Assembly: GCF_001434665.1 (NCBI RefSeq)
Contig: NZ_AZDG01000006.1
Coordinates: forward strand, 39,894-103,893
Source: Companilactobacillus tucceti DSM 20183
GTDB lineage: Bacteria; Bacillota; Bacilli; Lactobacillales; Lactobacillaceae
Length of the DNA stretch: 64,000 nucleotides
Reading direction: 5' to 3'
The first letter of the stretch is position 1. Each line of letters begins with the position of its first letter. The notes below the pieces were generated by a model. It saw nothing but the letters and a program-made list of their open reading frames with translations, was not told the DNA's origin and searched no databases. This document shows positions 1-7,574 of this stretch, in pieces. Position numbers and translations under genes: made by a program.

Positions 1-158
1 CTCGTGAGCAGCTTTTAAACTTCATGTGGGATGATGAAAGATTCGTTGATGACAACACATTGACTGTTAATATCAACCGTCTAAGAGGCAAAATTGCTCA
101 ATTTGGACTGAAAGATTATATAGTTACTAAAGTTGGACAAGGCTACATTATTCCTTAA
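1..158 (+). CDS. OmpR-family response regulator, C-terminal part only
   Basis: The reading frame is open from the window edge and ends at TAA 156-158. It gives about 52 residues, including RGKIAQFGLKDYIVTKVGQG, the recognition-helix and wing region of an OmpR/PhoB winged-helix domain. Only the C-terminal part is present; the receiver domain lies outside the window. It is followed 12 nt later by a sensor kinase, so the two form a two-component system. In known BceRS-type systems the partner is often a BceAB-like bacitracin/lantibiotic transporter, but none can be seen here. Confidence 0.85.
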   Translation, partial: REQLLNFMWDDERFVDDNTLTVNINRLRGKIAQFGLKDYIVTKVGQGYIIP

Positions 159-170
159 GCGAGGTTATTT

Positions 171-1169
171 ATGACACTATATAAATATTTAAAAGACCAT
201 ATAGGGCTAATTTTGGTAATTTTATTTGGAATAACTTTCATTGAAATAGTCTTTTATTTAGATCCGCAAGTACACTTTCAAAAAGGTACTTTGATTTATA
301 CTTGGATCTTAGCAATCCTTATCTCTGCCACTAGTCTGGTTTTATCTTTCAATAGAAAAAAATCATGGTATAACATTCTTCAAAAAAGTGACAATGATCT
401 ATCAAAAGAATTAACCGGGGCCAAAAATAACGAAGAAAAATTTATTCAAAAAAAGATAAATGATATATCACTAGACTATCGAAAAGAGTTAACAGATCTT
501 TATCAAAGTCAAAAAGATCAACGTGAATACACGGAATCTTGGGTTCACGATATTAAAGTTCCATTAGCTGCATTGAAACTATCTCAAGATTCCGATTTGG
601 ATAAAGAATTACTTGATGAAGAAATTGACCAAATTGATTATTTAGTAGATCAGGCATTATATTTCGCCAGACTAACGAATTTTTCCAATGATTATTTGAT
701 TCAAGAACAAAATTTAAGTAGTATTGTAAAATCGTCGATCAGAAGTAATAAGAGAATGTTTATCTCAAAACGTATCGGAATTGATTTAGATATAAGTTCT
801 GAAAAAGTTTTGACTGATGAAAAATGGCTCAGTTTTATCCTCAATCAAATTGTTTCTAACAGTCTTAAATATACAGACCAAGGCGGAAAAATATCTATTT
901 TTACTACTAATAAAAATAACAATGTCGCCTTACATATCAAAGATAACGGTATCGGTATTGCCAACCAAGATTTAAGCCGAGTCTTCAATAAAGGGTTTAC
1001 CGGCAAAAACGGACGTACATCCGGCAGTAAATCCACTGGTATGGGACTATATCTTGTTAAAAAAATGGTGGATAAACTCGGTCATAAAATTGAAATAAAT
1101 TCACAGGTGGATAAAGGAACGGAAATTGTTATCACCTTCTTGGATCTTCCATATTATCAAAGAACGTAA
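171..1169 (+). CDS. BceS/NisK-like sensor histidine kinase
   Basis: This 332-residue membrane kinase partners the upstream regulator. Two hydrophobic helices (about residues 11-30 and 41-60) are separated by only about 10 residues, so there is almost no extracellular sensor. That is typical of intramembrane-sensing BceS-like kinases, which sense cell-wall antibiotics through an ABC transporter. The H-box is ESWVHDIKVP with phospho-acceptor His126. The N-box is near 225-230, and the G-boxes are DNGIGI (258-263) and the STGMGL region near 288. GAGG precedes the ATG at 171. The gene ends in a strong terminator. The ligand is not known from sequence. Confidence 0.88.
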   Translation: MTLYKYLKDHIGLILVILFGITFIEIVFYLDPQVHFQKGTLIYTWILAILISATSLVLSFNRKKSWYNILQKSDNDLSKELTGAKNNEEKFIQKKINDISLDYRKELTDLYQSQKDQREYTESWVHDIKVPLAALKLSQDSDLDKELLDEEIDQIDYLVDQALYFARLTNFSNDYLIQEQNLSSIVKSSIRSNKRMFISKRIGIDLDISSEKVLTDEKWLSFILNQIVSNSLKYTDQGGKISIFTTNKNNNVALHIKDNGIGIANQDLSRVFNKGFTGKNGRTSGSKSTGMGLYLVKKMVDKLGHKIEINSQVDKGTEIVITFLDLPYYQRT

Positions 1170-1189
1170 TTAAGACGTTCTTTTTTTTA
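1159..1189 (+). terminator. Rho-independent terminator of the two-component operon
   Basis: The stem AAAGAACGT (1159-1167) / ACGTTCTTT (1175-1183) has a 7-nt loop and a T-run to about 1188. It overlaps the last codons of the kinase gene. Confidence 0.85.
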
Positions 1190-1218
1190 ACGACAAATGC
1201 GAACGTATATTCTATAAT
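1190..1218 (+). promoter_or_regulatory. Candidate promoter of the nuclease-sce7725 cassette
   Basis: A perfect -10 TATAAT lies at 1213-1218. A weak -35 (ACGACA, 1190-1195) is 17 bp upstream. Transcription would start near 1225, which favours the ATG at 1252 over the TTG at 1231 as the gene start. Confidence 0.45.
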
Positions 1219-1251
1219 ATAATTAGATGTTTGCGTGAAAGTGAGAACGTT

Positions 1252-1980
1252 ATGAAGACTAAACTAACTAAAAATCTTGAAACTACCCTTTATCAATACT
1301 GTTTGGAACAAGATTCTTATGTTGTTGAGGAAGTTTCAATGCCTGATAAAAAAGGTATCGTTGATACTTTGAGTTATCGGCAACTACCTAATGGTGAAAT
1401 AGAATGGCGCTGTTTTGAATTAAAAATCACCAAAAATGACTTTCATTCTAAGGCCAAACTATCATTTATTGGGAACTATAACTATTTTGTTTTAACAAAA
1501 GAACTTTTTGAAGAAGTTAAAGAAGAAGTTAAAGAAGAAGTTCCCGATAATATTGGAGTTTTGATTTATCGTGCATTCGATCAAAAATCAGTCGAATTAT
1601 CACCTCAAACTCAACGTGCCCCTGGATTTTTAACAATTGCTAAAAAGGCTAAATATCAAGATCTACAAGTAGATGAAAAATATCTTACAAGTCACTTCAT
1701 CGCATCATTATTCCGTGAAGTAGATAAAGCTAAACGTATAGAAAAAGGATTGCAACTATACTCTGACGATAAACTTTTTAAAGAACTCAAAAAACGTTCC
1801 AAGACCGGTTATAACGTTTATAAACCTGAACGAAATCTATACGACCGTTTTATTGAAGAATCAGAAAACGATAAAATTGCAGCTCTAGAAGAAGAGTTAG
1901 ACGCAAGAAACGCAGAATACCAAGCACTAAAACTCAAATTACAATCTGAGGATTCTCCAAATATGGAGGATTTGATATGA
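1252..1980 (+). CDS. PD-(D/E)XK-type nuclease-like protein with C-terminal coiled coil
   Basis: This protein has about 242 residues. An upstream TTG at 1231 is in frame, but it would sit too close to the predicted transcription start. The N-terminal half has the layout of a PD-(D/E)XK nuclease fold: GIVDTL with Asp38, then FELKIT with Glu56 and Lys58, followed by a strand NYNYFVLT. The C-terminus (about 200-240) is charged and helical, probably a coiled coil. A short repetitive stretch (EEVKEEVKEEV) is encoded by a 12-bp tandem repeat near 1510-1545. The stop codon overlaps the next start as ATGA, so translation is probably coupled. The nuclease assignment rests on motif spacing only and the substrate is unknown. 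A DNA-repair (MmcB-like) or defence role is possible. Confidence 0.55.
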   Translation: MKTKLTKNLETTLYQYCLEQDSYVVEEVSMPDKKGIVDTLSYRQLPNGEIEWRCFELKITKNDFHSKAKLSFIGNYNYFVLTKELFEEVKEEVKEEVPDNIGVLIYRAFDQKSVELSPQTQRAPGFLTIAKKAKYQDLQVDEKYLTSHFIASLFREVDKAKRIEKGLQLYSDDKLFKELKKRSKTGYNVYKPERNLYDRFIEESENDKIAALEEELDARNAEYQALKLKLQSEDSPNMEDLI

Positions 1981-2885
1981 CGATATATTATCCATATTTG
2001 CGCGGTCGCATGTATGATTTATTAGCACTAAAAGAATTGTGTGAAAACAATCAATTGGGACCAAACATCATCCCCATAATTGAACCGGTACGCGATTCTA
2101 AAGAATTACAAACAACGGTGAATACTTTTTTAAAATGTAATCAATCTTTCAGTGTTATTTCAAATCCTCAAGTAAGTGTTTATGGCCTAAATGACACTAA
2201 ACTTCATCCCCTACCAGACATGTCAGCTGTTGATAACTTTTTACCGAGTGCCATTTTAGCAGCCGATTTTTCCACAGATTACTTAGATACAAATAAAAGA
2301 ACTCTTTTAATCGCTAAAAACTATCCACTGTTAAAGGCTTATCAACAAACTGACCTATTAAAAAACGTCACTAATGTGTTGATTCCAGAAGAAGCTAGGT
2401 TGCATGAAATAGTTGGAGACAAAGCTGTTTCATTAACTGATCCATTGACTTTTGTAAAACATGTTGAAGATTATAAACTATTAGAAGATGAATATTTTCA
2501 ACCAGCCAGTTGGTACAATCAGATTGATAATTATGATGGTTTTGGTGATTATTCAATGGTTGGAAGTTTTTACTTCGATAAGGAGATGCCTAGTCGAGCC
2601 ATTGCACTACATATAATCTATGTAACAAAAGATGGAAGTTTAAGAATCCACCACTTTGTTTCTGATAGTAATGAGAGTATGCGTGGCCAAAAGGAAAAAT
2701 TCTTTGAGGCACTGAATAAATTAGTCCAATGGTCCAAAAATCATATTAATGGCATAAATAATACTTCTGCTTTACAAGAATTATTAGCTTATAATCAACA
2801 AGACAAATTTCCAGGTTTAGGAACTGTGAAGAAACTATCATTAAAGCACCATTTTCAATTGATGAAGAGATTACTTGAATATTAA
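1977..2885 (+). CDS. sce7725-family protein
   Basis: This 302-residue protein has no signal peptide. It opens with YYPYLRGRMYDLLALKEL and continues with IIPIIEPV, the signature I recognise for the sce7725 family, which is distantly related to phage 'beta' proteins. In other genomes the family is usually paired with a PD-(D/E)XK-like partner (sce7726). Here the partner is the overlapping upstream nuclease-like gene, which supports a two-component module. The biochemical function is not established. A shared terminator follows at 2901-2957. Confidence 0.7.
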   Translation: MTIYYPYLRGRMYDLLALKELCENNQLGPNIIPIIEPVRDSKELQTTVNTFLKCNQSFSVISNPQVSVYGLNDTKLHPLPDMSAVDNFLPSAILAADFSTDYLDTNKRTLLIAKNYPLLKAYQQTDLLKNVTNVLIPEEARLHEIVGDKAVSLTDPLTFVKHVEDYKLLEDEYFQPASWYNQIDNYDGFGDYSMVGSFYFDKEMPSRAIALHIIYVTKDGSLRIHHFVSDSNESMRGQKEKFFEALNKLVQWSKNHINGINNTSALQELLAYNQQDKFPGLGTVKKLSLKHHFQLMKRLLEY

Positions 2886-2900
2886 TTACATTTGAATAAA

Positions 2901-2957
2901 AAAATAGTCCTCATTTTTATAGGTTTTTAAAATCTACAAAAATTGAGGACTATTTTT
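2901..2957. terminator. Bidirectional terminator between convergent genes
   Basis: The 13-bp perfect stem AAAATAGTCCTCA (2901-2913) / TGAGGACTATTTT (2944-2956) has an A-run on one side and a T-run on the other. It can serve both the sce7725 gene and the minus-strand surface-protein gene. Confidence 0.85.
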
Positions 2958-4548
2958 ATTTAACTACATTAACTCCGTCATCCGCTTTAACAAACTCATC
3001 TGTAGAAACTCCATAATAAACCCCACCATGCATATCGGTTCCAATTTTGTCTACTTTCCAGTTAGTTCCACCAGATAATGCTCTAACCTTTGAAACTTCT
3101 TTCTTGGAATTTTGAAGTGCATAGACTTTATGGTTCTTTGCCAGACTAATTTCCTTTGGTGTATCTAAATTTTGAATCGTCATACTTTCGGTAATTTCTC
3201 CGTTTGAAATAAAATCTACATCTGAGGCATTTACCCATTCGTGTGACGAAACTCTATATTGTTTTACACCATTAATGGTTCTGATTTTGTCTGTTTTCCA
3301 TGAAGAATTTGCCATCAAACTACGATGGGAAACTTTATTGTTATCGTCATTGTATAACGCATAATATTTTGCATCCTTATGTGTTGTAACAATACCTGAA
3401 ATACCATCATCAACAGGTTTATTAGGAACAACATCAATTTCTTGTACTACGTAGATAGTATTAACTATTGGTAAATCAAAAGAATAATTTTTTATTGAAT
3501 CATCTAATGATTTACCATTAATCTTGAGATTTAGATTATCTTTATCTGTTGACGAACCACTGTCAGAAGACATGGAATTCATTTTATTGGAGAAGAGTTT
3601 ATATCCTTCAGTGTCTTTTGCATCTTTATCGCTGTCTCCAAAATCAAGCGGCATTAATCTATAATATGTTCCTGTTTTAAAAGTGTCACCCTCAAGATGT
3701 TCAAAATCATCAGTAGGAAGTGGATTTCCGTTATTATCAAATAACTCAGGATTAATATTCATAAATAGTTTACTAAAATTAGGTCTTTTTAATCGTGCAT
3801 ATAATGCTTTGCGATAAAATTCAGGTTTATCATAAATGTTATTGAAGTAACTGACATAAATAGTTCTATTATTACCGTCCGAACCAGTATCGGTAAGTTT
3901 AGGATCAACATATTTCTTAGGATCGTCTATGGATGAAATTGGCGTTCCATCCGTAACTGTTATTTTAGATTTATAAGAAAAGTTGGCCGAGGTTGTTTCA
4001 CCATCCAGAATATTAAGCCTCAATCCAGTTGAACCACTAACATTATCCATAGTTTCACCATCAAGATAAAAAATACTGATATTCATTGTGTAGGAACCAA
4101 CTCCCAAATTTTGGAAATCTTTCATAGTTTTGATCCGTTCACCATTTGAATTATATATTTGCAAGCCGATCGACACTTCATTATTTTTTAAATAATCTGA
4201 ATCCGAATCAGGCAATTCTTGACTCATATATTTTTTAAAAAAATCGTAATCAAACAAAAAATATCCTTGACCTAAAAATTTATCGATTCCCGGAACTGGA
4301 TCCTCATCGTCATTCATATCATCTAAAAGATTAGCATTGTTTTCATTTGAGAAATCCGAATAAAAACTCTTCCTAATACTCATAGACTTAAATTCATTAG
4401 CAATTGCTTGCAACCTAGAAGCGTCTATTGGTTGTTGCCCTTCACTATCAGCACGAACTTCGACAGTTGGTATTACTTGAGGCACTATTGGTCCGACCAT
4501 TAATAATGCAGTAAGGACTACTTCTGAGAACTTGATAATTTTTTTCAT
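2956..4548 (-). CDS. Secreted protein with two C-terminal SLAP (S-layer) domains
   Basis: This 530-residue protein has a signal peptide (MKKIIKFSEVVLTALLMVGP, cleavage near residue 33). A long acidic, Asn/Asp-rich central region follows, with no recognised domain. The last ~120 residues hold two SLAP-like repeats, each with the pattern 'YALYN/Q...K..R.L....W..D', then YYGVSTDEFVKADDGV or YRVSSHEWVNASDV. In lactobacilli these domains tether proteins non-covalently to the cell wall. The role of the central region is unknown. A fragment of a related gene lies at 43656-43771. Confidence 0.75.
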   Translation of the reverse strand: MKKIIKFSEVVLTALLMVGPIVPQVIPTVEVRADSEGQQPIDASRLQAIANEFKSMSIRKSFYSDFSNENNANLLDDMNDDEDPVPGIDKFLGQGYFLFDYDFFKKYMSQELPDSDSDYLKNNEVSIGLQIYNSNGERIKTMKDFQNLGVGSYTMNISIFYLDGETMDNVSGSTGLRLNILDGETTSANFSYKSKITVTDGTPISSIDDPKKYVDPKLTDTGSDGNNRTIYVSYFNNIYDKPEFYRKALYARLKRPNFSKLFMNINPELFDNNGNPLPTDDFEHLEGDTFKTGTYYRLMPLDFGDSDKDAKDTEGYKLFSNKMNSMSSDSGSSTDKDNLNLKINGKSLDDSIKNYSFDLPIVNTIYVVQEIDVVPNKPVDDGISGIVTTHKDAKYYALYNDDNNKVSHRSLMANSSWKTDKIRTINGVKQYRVSSHEWVNASDVDFISNGEITESMTIQNLDTPKEISLAKNHKVYALQNSKKEVSKVRALSGGTNWKVDKIGTDMHGGVYYGVSTDEFVKADDGVNVVK

Positions 4549-4705
4549 ATTTTTACCCTCGATTTGCTTTTTGTTAACAAACTCACTATATATATCTAAT
4601 GTTATTAAATTAATATTTAAAAAACAACTTAAATGAATGATCTATATTTGAAGTTGACCCTCGTTCACTATATTAGATAAGACATCTTCTTTCGCCTGGT
4701 AAAAA

Positions 4706-4880
4706 AATAATGCGCATGGCAGTGTATGCCACACGCATTATTTTAGGTAATACTCAAACTTGTGCTCTCTATCTTAAACGAACTGCGGCAAGCCAACTTC
4801 CTGTGCCTGCTACGAATAATGCTTATGGCACAAATCGCCATAAGCATTATCCTAGGCAGTGCTCAGAAGCTGAGCGTCTT
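4706..4880. repeat. Two tandem hairpin repeat units downstream of copB
   Basis: Hairpin 1 has the stem AATAATGCG 4706-4714 / CGCATTATT 4734-4742. Hairpin 2 has the perfect 14-bp stem ATAATGCTTATGGC 4816-4829 / GCCATAAGCATTAT 4837-4850. Each is followed by a related tail: TAGGTAATACTCA, or TAGGCAGTGCTCA. The tail CCTAGGTAATACTCAA recurs at about 37650. The units lie at the 3' end of copB (minus strand) and may terminate it. Confidence 0.6.
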
Positions 4881-4891
4881 GCCTCCGTTCT

Positions 4892-6931
4892 CTATCTTAG
4901 TGTCATAGCATTCAAAGCCACAATAACTGTCGACAATGACATAACTACTGCACCTACTGCTGGGCTTAATACAAATCCTACTCCAGCTAAAATTCCGGCT
5001 GCTAATGGAATTGCTAAGATATTGTATCCTGCTCCCCACCAGAGGTTTTCAACCATCTTACGATATGTTTTATGAGAAAGATTCAAGAACTTAATAATGT
5101 CACTTGGATCGCTGTTATACAAAACAACGTCTGCGGAATCGATTGCTACATCTGTTCCGGCTCCAATTGCTACACCTACTGTTGCACTGGCTAAACTAGG
5201 AGCATCATTTATACCATCACCGACCATCATTACATGATGACCTGTTAATTCCAAATTCTTAATAAATCCGTGTTTATCTTCTGGTAACAACTCGGCTTTA
5301 AATTCATCGATACCTAATTGTTTTGCCATAATCGTAGCTGATTCTTTATTATCCCCGGTTAACATAACTGGAGTGATATTTCTTGCTTTTAGATCTTTGA
5401 TAAATTGAATAGAATTTTTCTTGATTCTATCACCTAAAGCGATAAAGCCAATGATCTTCTTATCTGATACTAAATAACTAATGGTATTTCCTTTATCCAA
5501 ATATGGTTGAATAACTGTCTTATCAATAGAAATATTATTTTCTTGAAGGTACTTCATGTTGATCAAAAGATATTCTTGACCATCTTTTTGTCCAGACATT
5601 CCGTAACCTTTAATAGCTTTGATATTAGTTAAAGTGTCTGCCAAAATATTTTCTGATTTAGCATATTTTATAACACCACTGGCAATTGGATGACTAGAAC
5701 CTGATTCCAAACCGGCAATCAATCCTAATACCTTTTTGTCATCATAATTTTTATCAAGTGATTGCATACCATTAACAGTAAATTTACCCTCTGTTAAAGT
5801 ACCTGTTTTGTCCATAACTACGTAATCAATTTTTCTACTATTCTCCATAGCTTGGTTGTCACGAATGATCAAACCATTTGTGGCAGCAATTGATGTACTA
5901 CGTGACATAACTAAAGGAATTGCTAAACCTAAAGCGTGTGGACATGCAATAACCAAAACAGTAACTAATCTATTCAAAGCCATATTCATATCACCAAAAA
6001 TCAACCAATAAATAAACGATAATAATCCAGCTGTAACGGCTGCGTAGAACAACCAACCTGATACTTTATCAGCCAAGGCTTGTGTCTTAGATTTGTTATT
6101 TTGAGCATCATTAACTAATTTACTGATCTGTGATAAGTAACCTTCTTTTGAAGACTTAGTAACTTTTACTCTGATAGTTCCATCACCATTGATCGAACCA
6201 CCAACTACTTTTTTACCAATACCTTTTTTAACAGCTTTTGATTCACCAGTGATCAATGATTCATTGATATAACTTTCACCTTGAATGATTTCACCATCAA
6301 GTGGAACTGATTCACCAGCACGAATCTCAATAATATCGTCAGCTTTAACCATACCGATATCATGATCCATCGTTGTATCTCCGTGAACCATATGAACTTG
6401 ACTTGGGACTAGTGAAGCAATTTTTTGAAGTGCATTACCAGCATCCATTGTTGATTTCATTTCGATCCAATGACCTAGTAACATAATTACGATCAATGAA
6501 GCAAGTTCCCAGAAGAAATCCATGATATTAGCTGAACCAAAGAAATTATTCATTACAAAAGCATACAAACTGTAAATATAGGCAACACTGATACCCATTG
6601 TGATCAAGGTCATCATTGCTGGTTGTTTACTTTGCAATTCTCCTTTTGCACCATTCAAAAATGGTCTACCACCATAGAAAAACAAAATTGAAGATAAGAT
6701 CAATACTATCCAGTCTGAACCTGGAAATTGAAATTGAAATGGTAAATGTAATCCCATAAATGGTGAAAGAATAAATACGGGAATTGCCAAAACTAATGAA
6801 ATCCAAAACTTTTTACGAAGATCTCCCATATCCATCATATGACCGCCATGCATCATCATATGTCCGTTTCCCATATCTTCCATATTCATATCATCCATAT
6901 TGTGCATATCATGATTTTTCATATTTTCCAT
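4892..6931 (-). CDS. copB: Copper-translocating P1B-type ATPase
   Basis: This 679-residue membrane pump exports copper. The N-terminus is a His/Met-rich metal-binding segment (for example MENMKNHDMHNMDDMN, then GHMMMHGGHMM) instead of an HMA domain. That feature and the CPH motif (VIACPHALGL) mark the CopB class. The phosphorylation motif DKTGTLT, the TGES loop (LITGES) and GDGINDAPS are present. The start is ATG 6931, preceded by GGAGGCGAG; a TTG further upstream is less likely. The start overlaps the copY stop (TAATG), so the two genes are translationally coupled and controlled by the cop boxes at 7370-7411. Confidence 0.93.
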   Translation of the reverse strand: MENMKNHDMHNMDDMNMEDMGNGHMMMHGGHMMDMGDLRKKFWISLVLAIPVFILSPFMGLHLPFQFQFPGSDWIVLILSSILFFYGGRPFLNGAKGELQSKQPAMMTLITMGISVAYIYSLYAFVMNNFFGSANIMDFFWELASLIVIMLLGHWIEMKSTMDAGNALQKIASLVPSQVHMVHGDTTMDHDIGMVKADDIIEIRAGESVPLDGEIIQGESYINESLITGESKAVKKGIGKKVVGGSINGDGTIRVKVTKSSKEGYLSQISKLVNDAQNNKSKTQALADKVSGWLFYAAVTAGLLSFIYWLIFGDMNMALNRLVTVLVIACPHALGLAIPLVMSRSTSIAATNGLIIRDNQAMENSRKIDYVVMDKTGTLTEGKFTVNGMQSLDKNYDDKKVLGLIAGLESGSSHPIASGVIKYAKSENILADTLTNIKAIKGYGMSGQKDGQEYLLINMKYLQENNISIDKTVIQPYLDKGNTISYLVSDKKIIGFIALGDRIKKNSIQFIKDLKARNITPVMLTGDNKESATIMAKQLGIDEFKAELLPEDKHGFIKNLELTGHHVMMVGDGINDAPSLASATVGVAIGAGTDVAIDSADVVLYNSDPSDIIKFLNLSHKTYRKMVENLWWGAGYNILAIPLAAGILAGVGFVLSPAVGAVVMSLSTVIVALNAMTLR

Positions 6932-7350
6932 TATAAACTCGCCTCCAAACAATCACATTCTACTTCATCCGGTGCTGTTTCTCGCTTATTTTGCAACAAT
7001 TCTATCAATTCATCTATGTCGCCCTTAGATATAGGTGAATTTTTAATTAGATCTCCAATGGCCTTACCTTTTCTCATACAACAAAGACTGTCAAATAAAT
7101 CATTAACACTCTGATGTATTGCGTCTGTCTCTGCAATTAATGGTTTATAAACATAAGGTCTTGTTGATTCATCAGCTTTCAAAAAGCCCTTTTTTTGAAG
7201 TCTAATTATCAATGTTTTAATCGTTACTGTTTTCCAAGTTGTCTTTCTCTTTAAAACTTCAATAACTTCTTTACTGGTTGCCTGACCAAGTGTCCAAATA
7301 ATTCTCATTACTTGCCATTCAGCCTTTGACATATTTTCAACTTCCATCAT
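6931..7350 (-). CDS. copY: CopY-type copper-responsive repressor
   Basis: This 139-residue BlaI/MecI/CopY-family winged-helix repressor has SKAEWQVMRIIWTLGQATSKE at its N-terminus. AAAGG precedes the first ATG. CopY proteins normally end in CxCxxxxCxC, which swaps Zn for Cu(I). Here the C-terminus is CDCLEASL, so only one CxC is present, with an extra CC in the middle (LCCMRK). The second pair seems lost where the gene runs into the copB start. It should repress its own operon through the two boxes just upstream. Confidence 0.88.
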   Translation of the reverse strand: MMEVENMSKAEWQVMRIIWTLGQATSKEVIEVLKRKTTWKTVTIKTLIIRLQKKGFLKADESTRPYVYKPLIAETDAIHQSVNDLFDSLCCMRKGKAIGDLIKNSPISKGDIDELIELLQNKRETAPDEVECDCLEASL

Positions 7351-7369
7351 TACTATCAGGCCTTTCGTT

Positions 7370-7411
7370 TACAACTGTAATCTTTATTACAATTCGTAGT
7401 TTACAACTGTA
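7370..7411 (-). promoter_or_regulatory. Two cop boxes (CopY operators)
   Basis: TACAACTGTA occurs at 7370-7379 and 7402-7411. Both match the established cop box TACAnnTGTA exactly, and they lie directly upstream of copY. Between them is a degenerate half-site (TTACAATTCGTA). Confidence 0.9.
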
Positions 7412-7574
7412 ATCCATCTTTGTAAAGTCTTTTTACTCAAAAGTTTTTCACTTAATTTTATGAGCAATTAATTTGACTCATAATATGCAAATACTTTTTA
7501 TATAATATGAATTATTATGCAGGATTATTATGTTAAACTTATGAAAGCGTAAGACATAATAAAGGAGACGATTT

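Noticed and set aside
4710..5075. Open frame on the plus strand over the copB 3' end
   Set aside because: It runs antisense through the conserved end of CopB and through hairpin repeats, with no ribosome site or recognisable protein features.
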